The translations under genes were made by a program, and so were the position numbers. A stretch of 64,000 nucleotides of DNA from Acidobacteriaceae bacterium (GTDB lineage: Bacteria; Acidobacteriota; Terriglobia; Terriglobales; Acidobacteriaceae). This document shows positions 8,955-17,734 of this stretch, in pieces (the first letter of the stretch is position 1; the number at the start of each line of letters is the position of its first letter). The notes under the pieces are model-generated. The model did not search any database and was not told the DNA's origin. It worked only from the letters and a program-made list of their open reading frames with translations. Location of the stretch: NCBI GenBank assembly GCA_025462735.1, contig JAOAPC010000020.1, forward strand, positions 1 through 64,000, given 5' to 3'.

Positions 8955-9983
8955 ATGAAGCAGATTCTTCTCTTTGTTTTCGTATTCAGCCTTGCGGCTT
9001 GGCCTCAAACCGCGGTCAATCCGGCAAGCGTGCAGGCAACGAACTCTTCTGGCCCAGAATTCGCGCATGCGCGCCAGCTTCTCCAGCAGGGTAAATACGA
9101 TGAGGCCATCGCGGAGCTGCAGCAGCTGTCTGCTTCTCAACCGGGAATGGCGGGCCTGGCCCACGAATTGGGGACCGCGTATTACCGAAAGGGCGATTAC
9201 GTTCAGGCCATCAATACATTGAAGCAAGCCCTGGAGCAGCAACCCGCGGACAATGAAGCCATCCAACTACTCGGGATTTCTTATTATTTGGCTGGCAGGC
9301 CTGGAGAGGCGGTGCCGTTACTCGAGAAAGTCCAAACCTGGTATCCGCGGGCCAACGTGGATGCTTCGTACATCCTCGGCCAGTGCTACATCCAAACCAA
9401 GGACTATCCGCACGCTCGCCATGCGTTCGCCAAAATGTTTGACCTGCCGCCAGCCTCTGCTGGTAGTTATTTGCTGACTGCGCGCATGTTATTTCGCCAG
9501 GAGTTTGAGCCGGTGGCGCTGGAGTACGCGCAAAAGGCCGTAGCACTCGATCCCAAACTGCCACGAGCACACTTTCTTCTGGGCGAAATTCATCTTTTCG
9601 AATCGAAAATTCCCGAAGCGATCTCTGATTTTCAGTCAGAGTTGTCCCTGAATCCGAGTGATGCAGCCACTTATTACAAACTTGCCGATGCCTACTCGCG
9701 CATTCAGAAATTTGACGACGCCGAAAAGCTCTTGCAGCGGGCCATCTGGCTAGACCCGACTTCGACTGGTCCCTACGTGCTGATGGGGAAAGTTCTTGAG
9801 AAAAAAGGTGAACCAGAATTGGCAGTACGTGCCCTGCGACGCGCGGCAGCCATGGATCCAAATAATTCCATCACTCACCATCTTTTGGGCCAGGCATACC
9901 GCGACCTCGGGAACAACGAAGAAGCCGAGCGCGAGTTGAAACTTGCCGGACAACTGCAAGGGGCGGAAGATTCGAAACAGTAG
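8955..9983 (+). CDS. Secreted TPR-repeat protein
   Basis: A 342-residue protein with a signal peptide (MKQILLFVFVFSLAAWPQ, residues 1-18). About eight TPR units span residues 30-335, with signatures such as LLQQGKYDEAIAELQQL, YYRKGDYVQAINTLKQAL and RDLGNNEEAERELKLAG. It has no enzymatic domain and probably acts as an extracytoplasmic scaffold. It lies between the GH130 remnant and the sugar permease. No clear Shine-Dalgarno precedes the ATG. Confidence 0.82.
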   Translation: MKQILLFVFVFSLAAWPQTAVNPASVQATNSSGPEFAHARQLLQQGKYDEAIAELQQLSASQPGMAGLAHELGTAYYRKGDYVQAINTLKQALEQQPADNEAIQLLGISYYLAGRPGEAVPLLEKVQTWYPRANVDASYILGQCYIQTKDYPHARHAFAKMFDLPPASAGSYLLTARMLFRQEFEPVALEYAQKAVALDPKLPRAHFLLGEIHLFESKIPEAISDFQSELSLNPSDAATYYKLADAYSRIQKFDDAEKLLQRAIWLDPTSTGPYVLMGKVLEKKGEPELAVRALRRAAAMDPNNSITHHLLGQAYRDLGNNEEAERELKLAGQLQGAEDSKQ

Positions 9984-10105
9984 GATTCATACGCTTTGTC
10001 GCCCCAAGGAAATAACAGCCAAAGCGAGAATATCCGCGATTTGAGCTGCATTCGTGATAAAACTGTAGAAATTTCCAAATCAACTGCGAGGTCCAAGTCC
10101 GACCT

Positions 10106-11470
10106 ATGGCGACCATGAGCACCAAGAGCAGTCCTTCGGTTCAGACTTCTGGGGTTGCGGCCAGTTACGGCCCCGCATTAACCGTACTGACCACTTTGTT
10201 TTTCATATGGGGATCGCTAACGTCACTGAATGACGTGCTGATTCCGTTTGCGCAGCATGTGTTCACGTTGAACCTGGCGCAGAGCATGCTGATCCAGACG
10301 GCATTTTTCCTGGCGTACTTCATCATTTCCCTACCGGCGGCCAAAATCATCGACTGGATCGGCTACAAGCGCGCCATTATCGTGGGATTGAGTACCATGG
10401 TTGCGGCGTGCCTGCTGGTTTATCCGGCGGCGAAGATCCCTTCGTTTCCATTCTTCTTGACGGCGCTGATGGTTCTAGCAGCCGGGATCACGGTGCTGCA
10501 GGTTGCCGCTAACCCCTACGTCGCTGTGTTGGGCAGGCCACAGACTGCGTCCAGCAGATTGAATCTCACGCAGGCATTTAACTCTCTGGGGACAGCAGTT
10601 TTCCCGTTCGTCGGTGCCCGCCTGATCCTGGGGGAGACAGTCAGCGCGGCTGCACAATCGGCCTCTCAGGACGCCGTGATCAAGCTGTACGTGTACTTTT
10701 TTGCGATCGTACTGGTGCTATTGGCCATATTGTTCGCTGTTTTTAAATTGCCGAAGATGGAAAATGCCGAGCGCCACGGTGGCGAGAAGGTCAACGATTC
10801 GATTTGGAAACATCCGAATCTCCCCTTCGGAGCGATTGCAATTTTCGTTTACGTCGGCGCGGAAGTCGCTATTGGCAGCTCCATCGCGAATTACCTCGCG
10901 CTGCCTAACATTGGACATTTCGCATCTGGGGTTGCCGATCCTGCGGCACGTTATCACTCTGCTCTGGCAGTCGCCGCACGGTACATCTCGATTTATTGGT
11001 TAGGCGCTATGGTTGGCCGCTTCATCGGGTCGGCGGTTCTGCAGAAAGTGAAGACGTCGCGCGTGTTGGCGTTCTGTGCAACTATGTCAGCGCTCCTGGT
11101 CGTGGTCACCGTTCTGAGCAGCGGACACTTTGCGATGTGGTCGGTACTGTCGATTGGGTTGTTCAACTCCATTATGTTTCCCAGCATCTTCACCAGCGGT
11201 ATTGCTGAACTGGGACCCCTTACCGGCGACGGGTCGGGACTTCTGAATATGGCAATTGTGGGCGGCGCGATAATTCCATGGGTCGTCGGAAGAATTGGTG
11301 ACGCAATCAACCATTCCTGGTACCCATCGATGATCCAAGGCGAAACCAGTTGGGGGCAAGGCATTCACTTCGCCCTCATACTCGCGGCCTTCTGCTACCT
11401 CTATATTCTGTTTTACGCGGTGAGCGGCTCGAAGCCGAACAGCGAGCGCTACGGCCAGCGCGCTCTCTAA
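10106..11470 (+). CDS. Sugar:proton MFS transporter, FucP/GluP type
   Basis: A 454-residue inner-membrane protein with about 12 transmembrane helices. The first helix contains FFIWGSLTSLNDVLIPF and a later one contains LQVAANPYVAVLG. Both are hallmarks of the fucose/glucose-galactose permease family of the major facilitator superfamily, which import a hexose with protons. A second possible start, nine bases downstream (ATGAGC), would shorten the product by three residues. It is followed after 67 bp by a ROK kinase, so transport and phosphorylation of a free hexose is the likely combined role. The exact sugar cannot be told from sequence. Confidence 0.88.
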   Translation: MATMSTKSSPSVQTSGVAASYGPALTVLTTLFFIWGSLTSLNDVLIPFAQHVFTLNLAQSMLIQTAFFLAYFIISLPAAKIIDWIGYKRAIIVGLSTMVAACLLVYPAAKIPSFPFFLTALMVLAAGITVLQVAANPYVAVLGRPQTASSRLNLTQAFNSLGTAVFPFVGARLILGETVSAAAQSASQDAVIKLYVYFFAIVLVLLAILFAVFKLPKMENAERHGGEKVNDSIWKHPNLPFGAIAIFVYVGAEVAIGSSIANYLALPNIGHFASGVADPAARYHSALAVAARYISIYWLGAMVGRFIGSAVLQKVKTSRVLAFCATMSALLVVVTVLSSGHFAMWSVLSIGLFNSIMFPSIFTSGIAELGPLTGDGSGLLNMAIVGGAIIPWVVGRIGDAINHSWYPSMIQGETSWGQGIHFALILAAFCYLYILFYAVSGSKPNSERYGQRAL

Positions 11471-11537
11471 GCCGCGAAACCCATGCCCATCTGGGCATTT
11501 GGTAGAGACGCGTTCGTAAATTCAGAAAAGGCTCAGG

Positions 11538-12485
11538 TTGAATAAATCGCTCTGCGTTGGAGTGGACGTCGGCGGCACCAAAGTCGCCGCTGGTCTGGTG
11601 GACTCGAATGGAGAGATTTCCGCGCAGGTGCGCGTTCCCATGGTCTCGAATTCCTCTGCCGACGAGGGTTTAAACGCAGTACTGTCGGCCATCGCGCAAG
11701 TTATTCCGCGCGGCACTGATGGTGTTCGCGGAATTGGAATCTGCGCGCCTGGACCACTTGATCCTGACTCTGGCGTGGTCTTGAATCCACCCAATGTTCC
11801 TTGCTGGCGCAATTTCCCGCTGGCCGAATCGGTGCAAGAACGGCATTCGGTGCCGGTGAAAGTCGACAACGACGCTAATGCCGCAGCCCTTGCCGAGACA
11901 CGTTGGGGAGCCGCCCGCGGATATCAAAACGTTTTCTACGCCACCATTGGAACCGGAATCGGAACCGGAATTGTGTTCGACGGGAAGATATATCACGGAC
12001 GCACCGGATCGGCCGGAGAAGGCGGGCACGTCAGCATTGATTACAGGGGCCCGATCTGCGGCTGTGGCAAGCCTGGATGCATTGAAATCCTGGCATCAGG
12101 TACGGCAATCGCTCAGCGCGCGCGGCAGGAGGTCGCTGCCGGAGCAAAGTCATCAATGCTGGAGCTTGCGGGCGGAGATCCGGCGTCTATAACGGGAGAG
12201 ATTGTGCGCAAAGCCTCGGAGTCTGGCGATTCCCTAGCGGCAAAAATTTTGGGTGAGACCACTGAGATGCTGGCGCTGTGGCTGAGCAACATAATCGACT
12301 TGCTTGATCCGGAGGTAATTGTGATTGGAGGCGGAGCTGCGGCGCTGTACCGGCCCTTCCTTGGCAAGCTGCGCGAAAGAATTCCTCAATTCACGGTAAA
12401 TCCACGAGCCGATGAAGTGCCGATTATTTCGGCACGGTACGGCGCTGATTCCGGCATTGCGGGTGGTGCAGCGCTGTGTGCGTAA
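11538..12485 (+). CDS. ROK family sugar kinase (glucokinase-like)
   Basis: A 315-residue cytoplasmic kinase with a TTG start (TTGAATAAATCG) preceded by a purine-rich stretch. The N-terminal phosphate loop is DVGGTK (residues 10-15). The ROK signature runs through GTGIGTGIVFDG and SAGEGGHVSID. The zinc site is CGCGKPGCIE with the His of EGGH. The catalytic Asp lies in VDNDANAAALAE. ROK kinases phosphorylate glucose or other hexoses at the 6-OH using ATP. It pairs with the upstream permease. Substrate choice among glucose, mannose and fructose is not resolved. Confidence 0.9.
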   Translation: MNKSLCVGVDVGGTKVAAGLVDSNGEISAQVRVPMVSNSSADEGLNAVLSAIAQVIPRGTDGVRGIGICAPGPLDPDSGVVLNPPNVPCWRNFPLAESVQERHSVPVKVDNDANAAALAETRWGAARGYQNVFYATIGTGIGTGIVFDGKIYHGRTGSAGEGGHVSIDYRGPICGCGKPGCIEILASGTAIAQRARQEVAAGAKSSMLELAGGDPASITGEIVRKASESGDSLAAKILGETTEMLALWLSNIIDLLDPEVIVIGGGAAALYRPFLGKLRERIPQFTVNPRADEVPIISARYGADSGIAGGAALCA

Positions 12486-12624
12486 GGCGGCGTAAATCTG
12501 CTGCTGGGCCGAGGCTGACCAATGTTTCGTAAGTTGGGCAAACCAAAAGAGTCCCTCATGGAGACTCTCCGGTGTCCTTGCTGCACCGCCAGTTGGCTTC
12601 CCGTCTTGGGCTTGTGGCTGCGAA

Positions 12625-13914
12625 TTACTGGTGAATCTGCCCTTCCTTGGTTCCGTTGACCGGTTGAAATGCATTGCTCATGACGTATTGGGCCACCCCG
12701 GCTCCAGTCGCTTGGCCGTCATTGCAAGCAGAGCGGAAGTGAATGCCAGCAAAGACACGCGCATCTACGATTTCGGCAAGTGCCGCCGTAAAGTTCGGGA
12801 AAGAACGTACCACTCCGACCATGACGTCGGAACCCACGCTGAAGGAAGTTGCTTCGCCAAAGTAGTCCGCAAGCACGGTTGCGGCCGCGCTACTGACAGT
12901 CGAATGGCCTGAGGGATATTCCGGATGCGCGGGTGTGGCAAACAGAGGCATCCAAGCCGGATCTGCGCTCGTGTCACCGTTGCCGTCGGTTGCAGCCAAA
13001 GGTATCGCAGTCACAGGGCGCCAGAAAACGTAATGGTATTTAGCCTCCCAACAGGCGATGGCGGCATCTGCCATGGCTACGTTAAGCAAAGCTAATAGAC
13101 GAGCATTTTCGGATAACGTGCTGTGGCGCTGAGCGGCCAGTGAAACAGCAATGGTATCCCAGTAGTAGCTTGCCGTACTCGCGTTCCAAAATAGGCTGGC
13201 GAGAGTCTGATCGGCTGTACGAATCGAACTGGAAAAACTGCCCATCGATTTCGTTTCAAGAAAATCCGCCGTGTAGCGGGCGCTGTCCAATGCAGGAGGA
13301 CCGAGCGGCCGAAATTGCGAAGGTGAAAGAATCACCCACGGAGTCATGTAAGCGAACTGCGGCCCAGCACCCGGAAGAAATGCCGGCGGCGTGGGACGCC
13401 ACTCTCCAACGGCAGTTCCGCCCGTAAACGGTGGCGGCGCTGGAGAAAAGTGGTCTGTGCTGCGCCAAGCCCAAATCGCATCGGCGACCGTCTGTCCCCA
13501 GGCGATTCCCCTCGCAATAGAGTCGCTGTGCTCAGCCGCAGCACCGCTTGAGATTCCAGCCAGGGAGGCCTCTCGTTGCAGGTTAAGTGTGCTCTGCTGG
13601 CTAGGATATAACCTTACGAGTGCCGCATAAGCCGCCTGAACCGCAGCGGCCCGCCGAGAAGCTCCTGGTGGCGCGGCGGGTGGGACATGGATTGGGCTGT
13701 AACGACCCTCGATGCCATTCACGGCGTCGAACACGGAGGCTTGTACGATGGCTGCGTTGCGACTCATGAACAGTGGCGACGTAGGAGGTACGGCCTGAAG
13801 CGCCGCTGCGAACATAATGCGGTTCCATTGAGTTACTTCGTCGGCCCGCGCGGTTGCCGTGAAAAGGCTTGCCAATGCGGCCAATAAAAACCCCAACACA
13901 CGAATAGTTTTCAT
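12625..13914 (-). CDS. Exported vanadium-dependent haloperoxidase / PAP2-type protein
   Basis: A 429-residue protein with a signal peptide (residues 1-24, ending TARADE). The vanadate/phosphate pocket motifs are in the expected order: KYHYVFWRP (K-x6-RP), PEYPSGHSTVSSA (PSGH, the acid-base His) and ARVFAGIHF (the vanadate-ligating His). This places it in the bacterial vanadium chloroperoxidase-like branch of the PAP2 superfamily, which either oxidises halides with peroxide or acts as an acid phosphatase. The last motif usually reads HxxxD; here the residue four after the His is Ala. It stands alone, divergent from no clear partner. A perfect 18-bp palindrome lies 87 bp upstream of its start. 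Confidence 0.85.
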   Translation of the reverse strand: MKTIRVLGFLLAALASLFTATARADEVTQWNRIMFAAALQAVPPTSPLFMSRNAAIVQASVFDAVNGIEGRYSPIHVPPAAPPGASRRAAAVQAAYAALVRLYPSQQSTLNLQREASLAGISSGAAAEHSDSIARGIAWGQTVADAIWAWRSTDHFSPAPPPFTGGTAVGEWRPTPPAFLPGAGPQFAYMTPWVILSPSQFRPLGPPALDSARYTADFLETKSMGSFSSSIRTADQTLASLFWNASTASYYWDTIAVSLAAQRHSTLSENARLLALLNVAMADAAIACWEAKYHYVFWRPVTAIPLAATDGNGDTSADPAWMPLFATPAHPEYPSGHSTVSSAAATVLADYFGEATSFSVGSDVMVGVVRSFPNFTAALAEIVDARVFAGIHFRSACNDGQATGAGVAQYVMSNAFQPVNGTKEGQIHQ

Positions 13915-14271
13915 AAGACTCCTCTCTTATGTCGCAAGTCAGAACAGTCGCAGGTCTGACGGCCCGCGAAATCTGAAGTTGCAGGTGCAAATCAAGGTGA
14001 CTTGGTCTTAAGACCAAGCAGTCCGAACTAGCTTTCTAGACGTAATTCCGGAATCAATCAGTGGCCCACGAAACCATTCGCCTCTGGGGGTGTGCGCCTG
14101 CGAACGGTTGGAAACTGCTCTCCGGAGAGGCGAGTCCTGCGAAACGTACTCCTGTGACTTCCGAAAGTCAAGAAGCAAGTAAGTCAAGAATGAAGACGAC
14201 GAGGGTTACGCTTGCTGCCTCGCGCCTAACGGACTATAGGGGATTTCAAAGCTGCGTGAGTGTTGGAGATT
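13915..14271. other. Intergenic region between haloperoxidase and tRNA-His
   Basis: No gene is visible. The only clear structure is a perfect 18-bp palindrome at 14001-14018. A short GACTT-CCGA-AAGTC hairpin near 14157-14170 has no T-tract and was not called as a terminator. Confidence 0.5.
14001..14018. promoter_or_regulatory. Perfect 18-bp palindrome upstream of the haloperoxidase gene
   Basis: CTTGGTCTTAAGACCAAG is fully self-complementary with no spacer. It is placed where an operator of the divergently reading minus-strand haloperoxidase gene could be. Function is inferred. Confidence 0.35.
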
Positions 14272-14348
14272 TGGGGTGGGAGACGGGAATCGAACCCGCA
14301 ACCGTCGGAGCCACAGTCCGGTGCTCTGCCAGTTGAGCTACTCCCACC
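14272..14348 (-). tRNA. tRNA-His (GTG anticodon)
   Basis: On the minus strand the cloverleaf reads with acceptor stem GTGGGAG/CTCCCAC, D-arm GCTC...GAGC, anticodon loop CTGTGGC (anticodon GTG) and T-arm GCGGG-TTCGATT-CCCGT. Discriminator C73 is followed by an encoded CCA (14272-14274). The base before position 1 is G (complement of 14348), matching the extra G-1 that defines tRNA-His and pairs with C73. One C-A mismatch sits at the base of the anticodon stem. Confidence 0.95.
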
Positions 14349-14359
14349 AGAATCTTTTG

Positions 14360-14365
14360 ATTATA
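14360..14365 (-). promoter_or_regulatory. Probable -10 box of the tRNA-His promoter
   Basis: The minus strand reads TATAAT here, ending 11 nt before the mature 5' end of tRNA-His, a distance expected for a short-leader tRNA transcript. No good -35 hexamer is seen at 16-18 bp. Confidence 0.55.
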
Positions 14366-14412
14366 ACAAGGCAGAAGCAGCGTGACTGGAAGCGAAATGA
14401 AGCGCGGCGTTC

Positions 14413-15681
14413 TTACACTCTTCCTACGCCCACGTATTCAAATCCCATGGCACGCAGGCGGACGGAATCGAGGATGTTCTTGGTATCTACGATCAGAGGA
14501 CGCCGGAGGAGGGCCTTGATCTTACTGAAATCGAGTGCGCGGAATTCCGGCCAGCCGGTGGCAACCACGAGCGCTTCCACGCCTTCCGCCACCGCATACG
14601 GCGATTCGCAGTAGTGTATGGTGCCGTTCAGTTCGAGCTTGGCATCGGACATGGCTACTGGGTCATAAGCTCGCACCCGGGCGCCTCGCGAAACCAGGCT
14701 CTGAGCTAATTTGATCGACGCCGATCCGGCAACTGAGTTGGTATTCGGTTTAAACGCCAGCCCTAAAATTCCCACGTCTTTATTTTGCAGAGACTGCAGG
14801 TAGGAGGAGATTTTTTCGGCCATGCCATCGGCCAAGCATTGGTTCACTTCCCGGGCCGCGGTCAAAATCCTCAAGGGGACATGGTTCTCTTGCGCAAGAG
14901 TGGCCAGCGCATCCATATCAGACTGAGCGAACAGTCCCCCCATTGAAGCCCCCGCCTGCAAACAACGTGGCCCAATTTTCTTATCCAGGCCAAGAGCCAG
15001 CGAAAGGTGCACGGCGTCTCCGTTTACGCGCTCGCAGAGGCCGGCGAGTTCGTTGATAAACGAAATTTTGGTGGCGACAAAAGCAGTTGCCGCCTCCCGA
15101 GCCAATTCTGCGGTCGCGTGATTGGTCACGATAACCGGAACACCGCGCATCACCACCGGATGGAAGATCTGCTTGATAGAAAGCACAGCGTCATTCGAAC
15201 TCGTCCCGAGAATGATGCGGTCGGGCCAGTTGAAATCTTCGACGGCACAGCCGGCGGTAAAGAAAATCGGCTGGGAGACGACGATTGCTTTTAATCCAGC
15301 CTCCTGCAACCGTTTTTCCAGTGCCGCTCCGGTACCCACCGAGACCGGCGTAACGATCGAGAGAATCGGCGGCTTCGGCGCTACCTTGGCAATGCGAATA
15401 ACGAGTTCGGGGAGGTGCTGCGGAGTGTCCTCGGCCAGAAAAATCACGCCACACTTGCGCGCAAAAGAGTCAACATCGGTCGAATATGCCAGCCGTCCGG
15501 AACGAACGCTGCGTTTGATGACCTCACTCAGGTTCTTCTCGTGGAACGGCACTTTGCCCTGGGCCATTTCCACCATGAGGGAACTATCGGGATGGCAGCA
15601 GGTTACGGGAGTACCAAAGTCCGCCAAACAGGCTGAAGTCACTGTCCCCAGATACCCGGCCCCATAGACACCGATCTGCAT
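14413..15681 (-). CDS. UDP-glucose/GDP-mannose dehydrogenase family paralogue, probable pseudoenzyme
   Basis: A 422-residue intact frame aligned end to end with nucleotide-sugar 6-dehydrogenases. It has an N-terminal Rossmann GAGYLG (residues 7-12), a central TKISFINE helix, a C-terminal GLAFKPNT segment (residue 305 region) and AYDP. Active enzymes have a catalytic Cys in GGSCFPKD; here the segment is GGLFAQSD, with Phe251 at the Cys position and only the Asp (255) kept. The loop PEFLREG becomes PIFFTAG (Ile139 and Ala143 replace both Glu). The substrate-binding Lys and Asn become Arg195 and Thr199. The NAD-ribose Asp after strand 2 is His30. The fold looks intact but oxidation of UDP-glucose to UDP-glucuronate is unlikely. 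A regulatory or binding role, or decay without frameshift, are the alternatives. Confidence 0.8.
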   Translation of the reverse strand: MQIGVYGAGYLGTVTSACLADFGTPVTCCHPDSSLMVEMAQGKVPFHEKNLSEVIKRSVRSGRLAYSTDVDSFARKCGVIFLAEDTPQHLPELVIRIAKVAPKPPILSIVTPVSVGTGAALEKRLQEAGLKAIVVSQPIFFTAGCAVEDFNWPDRIILGTSSNDAVLSIKQIFHPVVMRGVPVIVTNHATAELAREAATAFVATKISFINELAGLCERVNGDAVHLSLALGLDKKIGPRCLQAGASMGGLFAQSDMDALATLAQENHVPLRILTAAREVNQCLADGMAEKISSYLQSLQNKDVGILGLAFKPNTNSVAGSASIKLAQSLVSRGARVRAYDPVAMSDAKLELNGTIHYCESPYAVAEGVEALVVATGWPEFRALDFSKIKALLRRPLIVDTKNILDSVRLRAMGFEYVGVGRV

Positions 15682-15860
15682 CGATTCTCCCGCGGTCCAA
15701 AAACGCTCAGCCCGTCGTATCTTTTATTTACGCTGTTGGTTGCGCTATGGGCAGAGTACGGGAGGGACATATGGCATGCGAAGAAGTACAGTAACGTTCA
15801 TGCCTGGTACTACGGAGTCCGCTCAGGAAGGCATTTGTAGGGTGTCGGGGAGGGCGGCAG

Positions 15861-16424
15861 TCAGCGCACGAGGCCGGAAGTCGGGACCAGCCGTTGTCCC
15901 AGTGGAATTTCGGCCAGATCAACCCAGCGGTTCTGGGCTTCCTCCCGGACGAAAGTCAAATCACGGACCTCGATGCAGCGGGATTGGTCGAACTCGGCCC
16001 AGCGGGTGCGGGCCACACGATACGCGTATTGAGCCTGGTCCTCGGCGCCCATTTTCACGATGGTCAGATGCGGCATGTAGGGCCATTCTTCGTGGCACGC
16101 CAGGGCATTGACATTCAGCCGGTCGTGCAATTCACGCATGCGGTAGGCGGCATGTGCGACCCGGATAAAAACCGTGGGCGTTACAGGAATAAAGGTCTCG
16201 ACTTCACCCAGCGAGACCTCAAACGGCTCAACTTCTTTACAGAGTTCCTCCATATTTTCGAGCGCGGCGGACTCCGTGCCATGAAGCAGGCGAGGTGGCA
16301 GTAACGTCACGTGGGCGGCAAGATGAGGTAGTTCTGGATGGAGTTCCTTGCGCAGAGATTCGACGAACTCTCCGACCGGATTCCTCACGTAGGCTACGAG
16401 TGCATAACGCTGGTTTCGCGTCAT
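15861..16424 (-). CDS. 2H phosphoesterase, LigT / 2'-5' RNA ligase-like
   Basis: A 187-residue protein with the two HxT motifs that define the 2H phosphoesterase fold: HVT at residues 38-40 and HLT at 119-121, about 80 residues apart as usual. Family members open 2',3'-cyclic phosphates in RNA or act on related cyclic phosphodiesters. It stands alone on the minus strand. The last codons run in a region with no neighbour that would show its substrate. Confidence 0.8.
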   Translation of the reverse strand: MTRNQRYALVAYVRNPVGEFVESLRKELHPELPHLAAHVTLLPPRLLHGTESAALENMEELCKEVEPFEVSLGEVETFIPVTPTVFIRVAHAAYRMRELHDRLNVNALACHEEWPYMPHLTIVKMGAEDQAQYAYRVARTRWAEFDQSRCIEVRDLTFVREEAQNRWVDLAEIPLGQRLVPTSGLVR

Positions 16425-16548
16425 GATGGCGAAAGAAGATTATAAACGCATCTAATGTGATGCGGGCCGGAGGGCGTACGGCTTGACGAATTTGCGGGCG
16501 AAGTTGATGATTTTCGGGCGGTTCAACTTGATTCCTCCGAGGTATGCG

Positions 16549-17631
16549 ATGACCCGTAGGCAATTGCGCTTCCACACTGACCTCACACCGACGGTACGGC
16601 ACATGATTTTCGCTCTTCTCGTTGCGCTGTTCGCGGTTGTTCCGCTGATGGCTGCTCCGCCTGCCGCGAAAAATGCATTGCGGATCTATTTTGTGGACGT
16701 CGAGGGCGGGCAAGCGACGCTGTTTGTGACCCCGGCGAAGGAGTCGCTGTTGATTGATACCGGCTGGCCGGGCAACGAAGAGAGAGACGCGAATCGCATA
16801 GTGGCCGCTGCAAAGAGTGCGGGCATTAGCAAAATTGACTACGTTTTGCTTACCCACTTCCACACTGACCACGTGGGTGGAGTGCCACAGCTTGCGGCAA
16901 AAATTCCAATCGGTACATTCATCGATCACGGCGACAATCGGGAATCGACGGACGCGGCCACGGTTGAGGGCTGGAATGCCTATCAAAAACTATTGGCTGG
17001 TGGTAAGTACAAACGCATTTCGGTCAAGCCTGGCGACACTTTGCCGGTGCGGGGAATTCACGCGGTAGCGGTGAGCTCTGATGGCGCTCTGATTGATCGT
17101 CATCTTCCCGGCGCAGGAAACGAAAATGCGAGTTGCAAGGATACGCAGCAGTACGCCGCCGACCAGACAGAGAATGCGCGCTCGCTCGGCTCCGTCATAA
17201 CCTTCGGCAAACTTCGAATTCTCGATCTTGGAGATCTGACGAGCGACAAAGAGATGGGATTGGTCTGTCCGCGGAACAAGCTGGGCAAAATCGATATCTA
17301 CATCGTGTCGCATCATGGATGGAGCCAGAGCGGCAGCCCCGCCTTGCTAAACGCAATTGCGCCGAAGGTGGCGATTATGGACAACGGTGCAAAGAAAGGC
17401 GGCAGTCCTTCCACCTGGGACATCATTGAGAAATCGCCCGGCCTGGAGAACCTCTGGCAGCTGCATTTTTCCGAGGAAGGCGGTCCGGCGCATAACGTGC
17501 CAGCAGAGTTTATTGCCAATGTCGAAGGCCCCGACGCCGGCAATTTCATCAAACTCACCGCGTGGCCGGACGGAAAATTTGAAGTGTTGAACTCAAGGAC
17601 ACACGAAACGAAGCAATATCCTGCAAAATGA
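16549..17631 (+). CDS. Exported metallo-beta-lactamase-fold hydrolase, ComEC C-terminal type
   Basis: A 360-residue protein. The ATG at 16549 follows GAGGT at 5 nt; a TTG at 16483 and an ATG at 16603 are also in frame. After a basic start, a hydrophobic export segment covers about residues 19-38. The zinc-binding motif THFHTDHVGG follows strand IDYVLL. Later GDLTSDKE and SHHGWSQSGS match the ComEC/Rec2 soluble domain group rather than classical beta-lactamases. It may hydrolyse a phosphodiester or other ester outside the cytoplasm. No competence membrane domain is attached. Confidence 0.8.
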   Translation: MTRRQLRFHTDLTPTVRHMIFALLVALFAVVPLMAAPPAAKNALRIYFVDVEGGQATLFVTPAKESLLIDTGWPGNEERDANRIVAAAKSAGISKIDYVLLTHFHTDHVGGVPQLAAKIPIGTFIDHGDNRESTDAATVEGWNAYQKLLAGGKYKRISVKPGDTLPVRGIHAVAVSSDGALIDRHLPGAGNENASCKDTQQYAADQTENARSLGSVITFGKLRILDLGDLTSDKEMGLVCPRNKLGKIDIYIVSHHGWSQSGSPALLNAIAPKVAIMDNGAKKGGSPSTWDIIEKSPGLENLWQLHFSEEGGPAHNVPAEFIANVEGPDAGNFIKLTAWPDGKFEVLNSRTHETKQYPAK

Positions 17632-17666
17632 CGTTCCCGGCTTCGTCGTGAGGAGAGCGGGAACGT
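17631..17666. repeat. Inverted repeat between the MBL gene and etfB
   Basis: ACGTTCCCG (17631-17639) and CGGGAACGT (17658-17666) are exactly complementary, with an 18-base loop and no T-tract. It starts within the stop codon of the metallo-hydrolase gene. It could be a transcript-end hairpin or a regulator site for the etf operon. Confidence 0.4.
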
Positions 17667-17734
17667 TGCATTGCCGTCGCTAGCCTCGGCTATACTAATT
17701 GGTTTGTCTGTTCGCCCTTATCGCGAGGAATCGT

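Noticed and set aside
12486-12624. Terminator between the ROK kinase and the haloperoxidase
   Set aside because: AGAGTC...GACTCT near 12548-12569 can pair but is short, has a nine-base loop and no T-tract on either strand.
15122-15667. 181-codon plus-strand frame over the dehydrogenase paralogue
   Set aside because: Shadow of the minus-strand gene, with unlikely composition.
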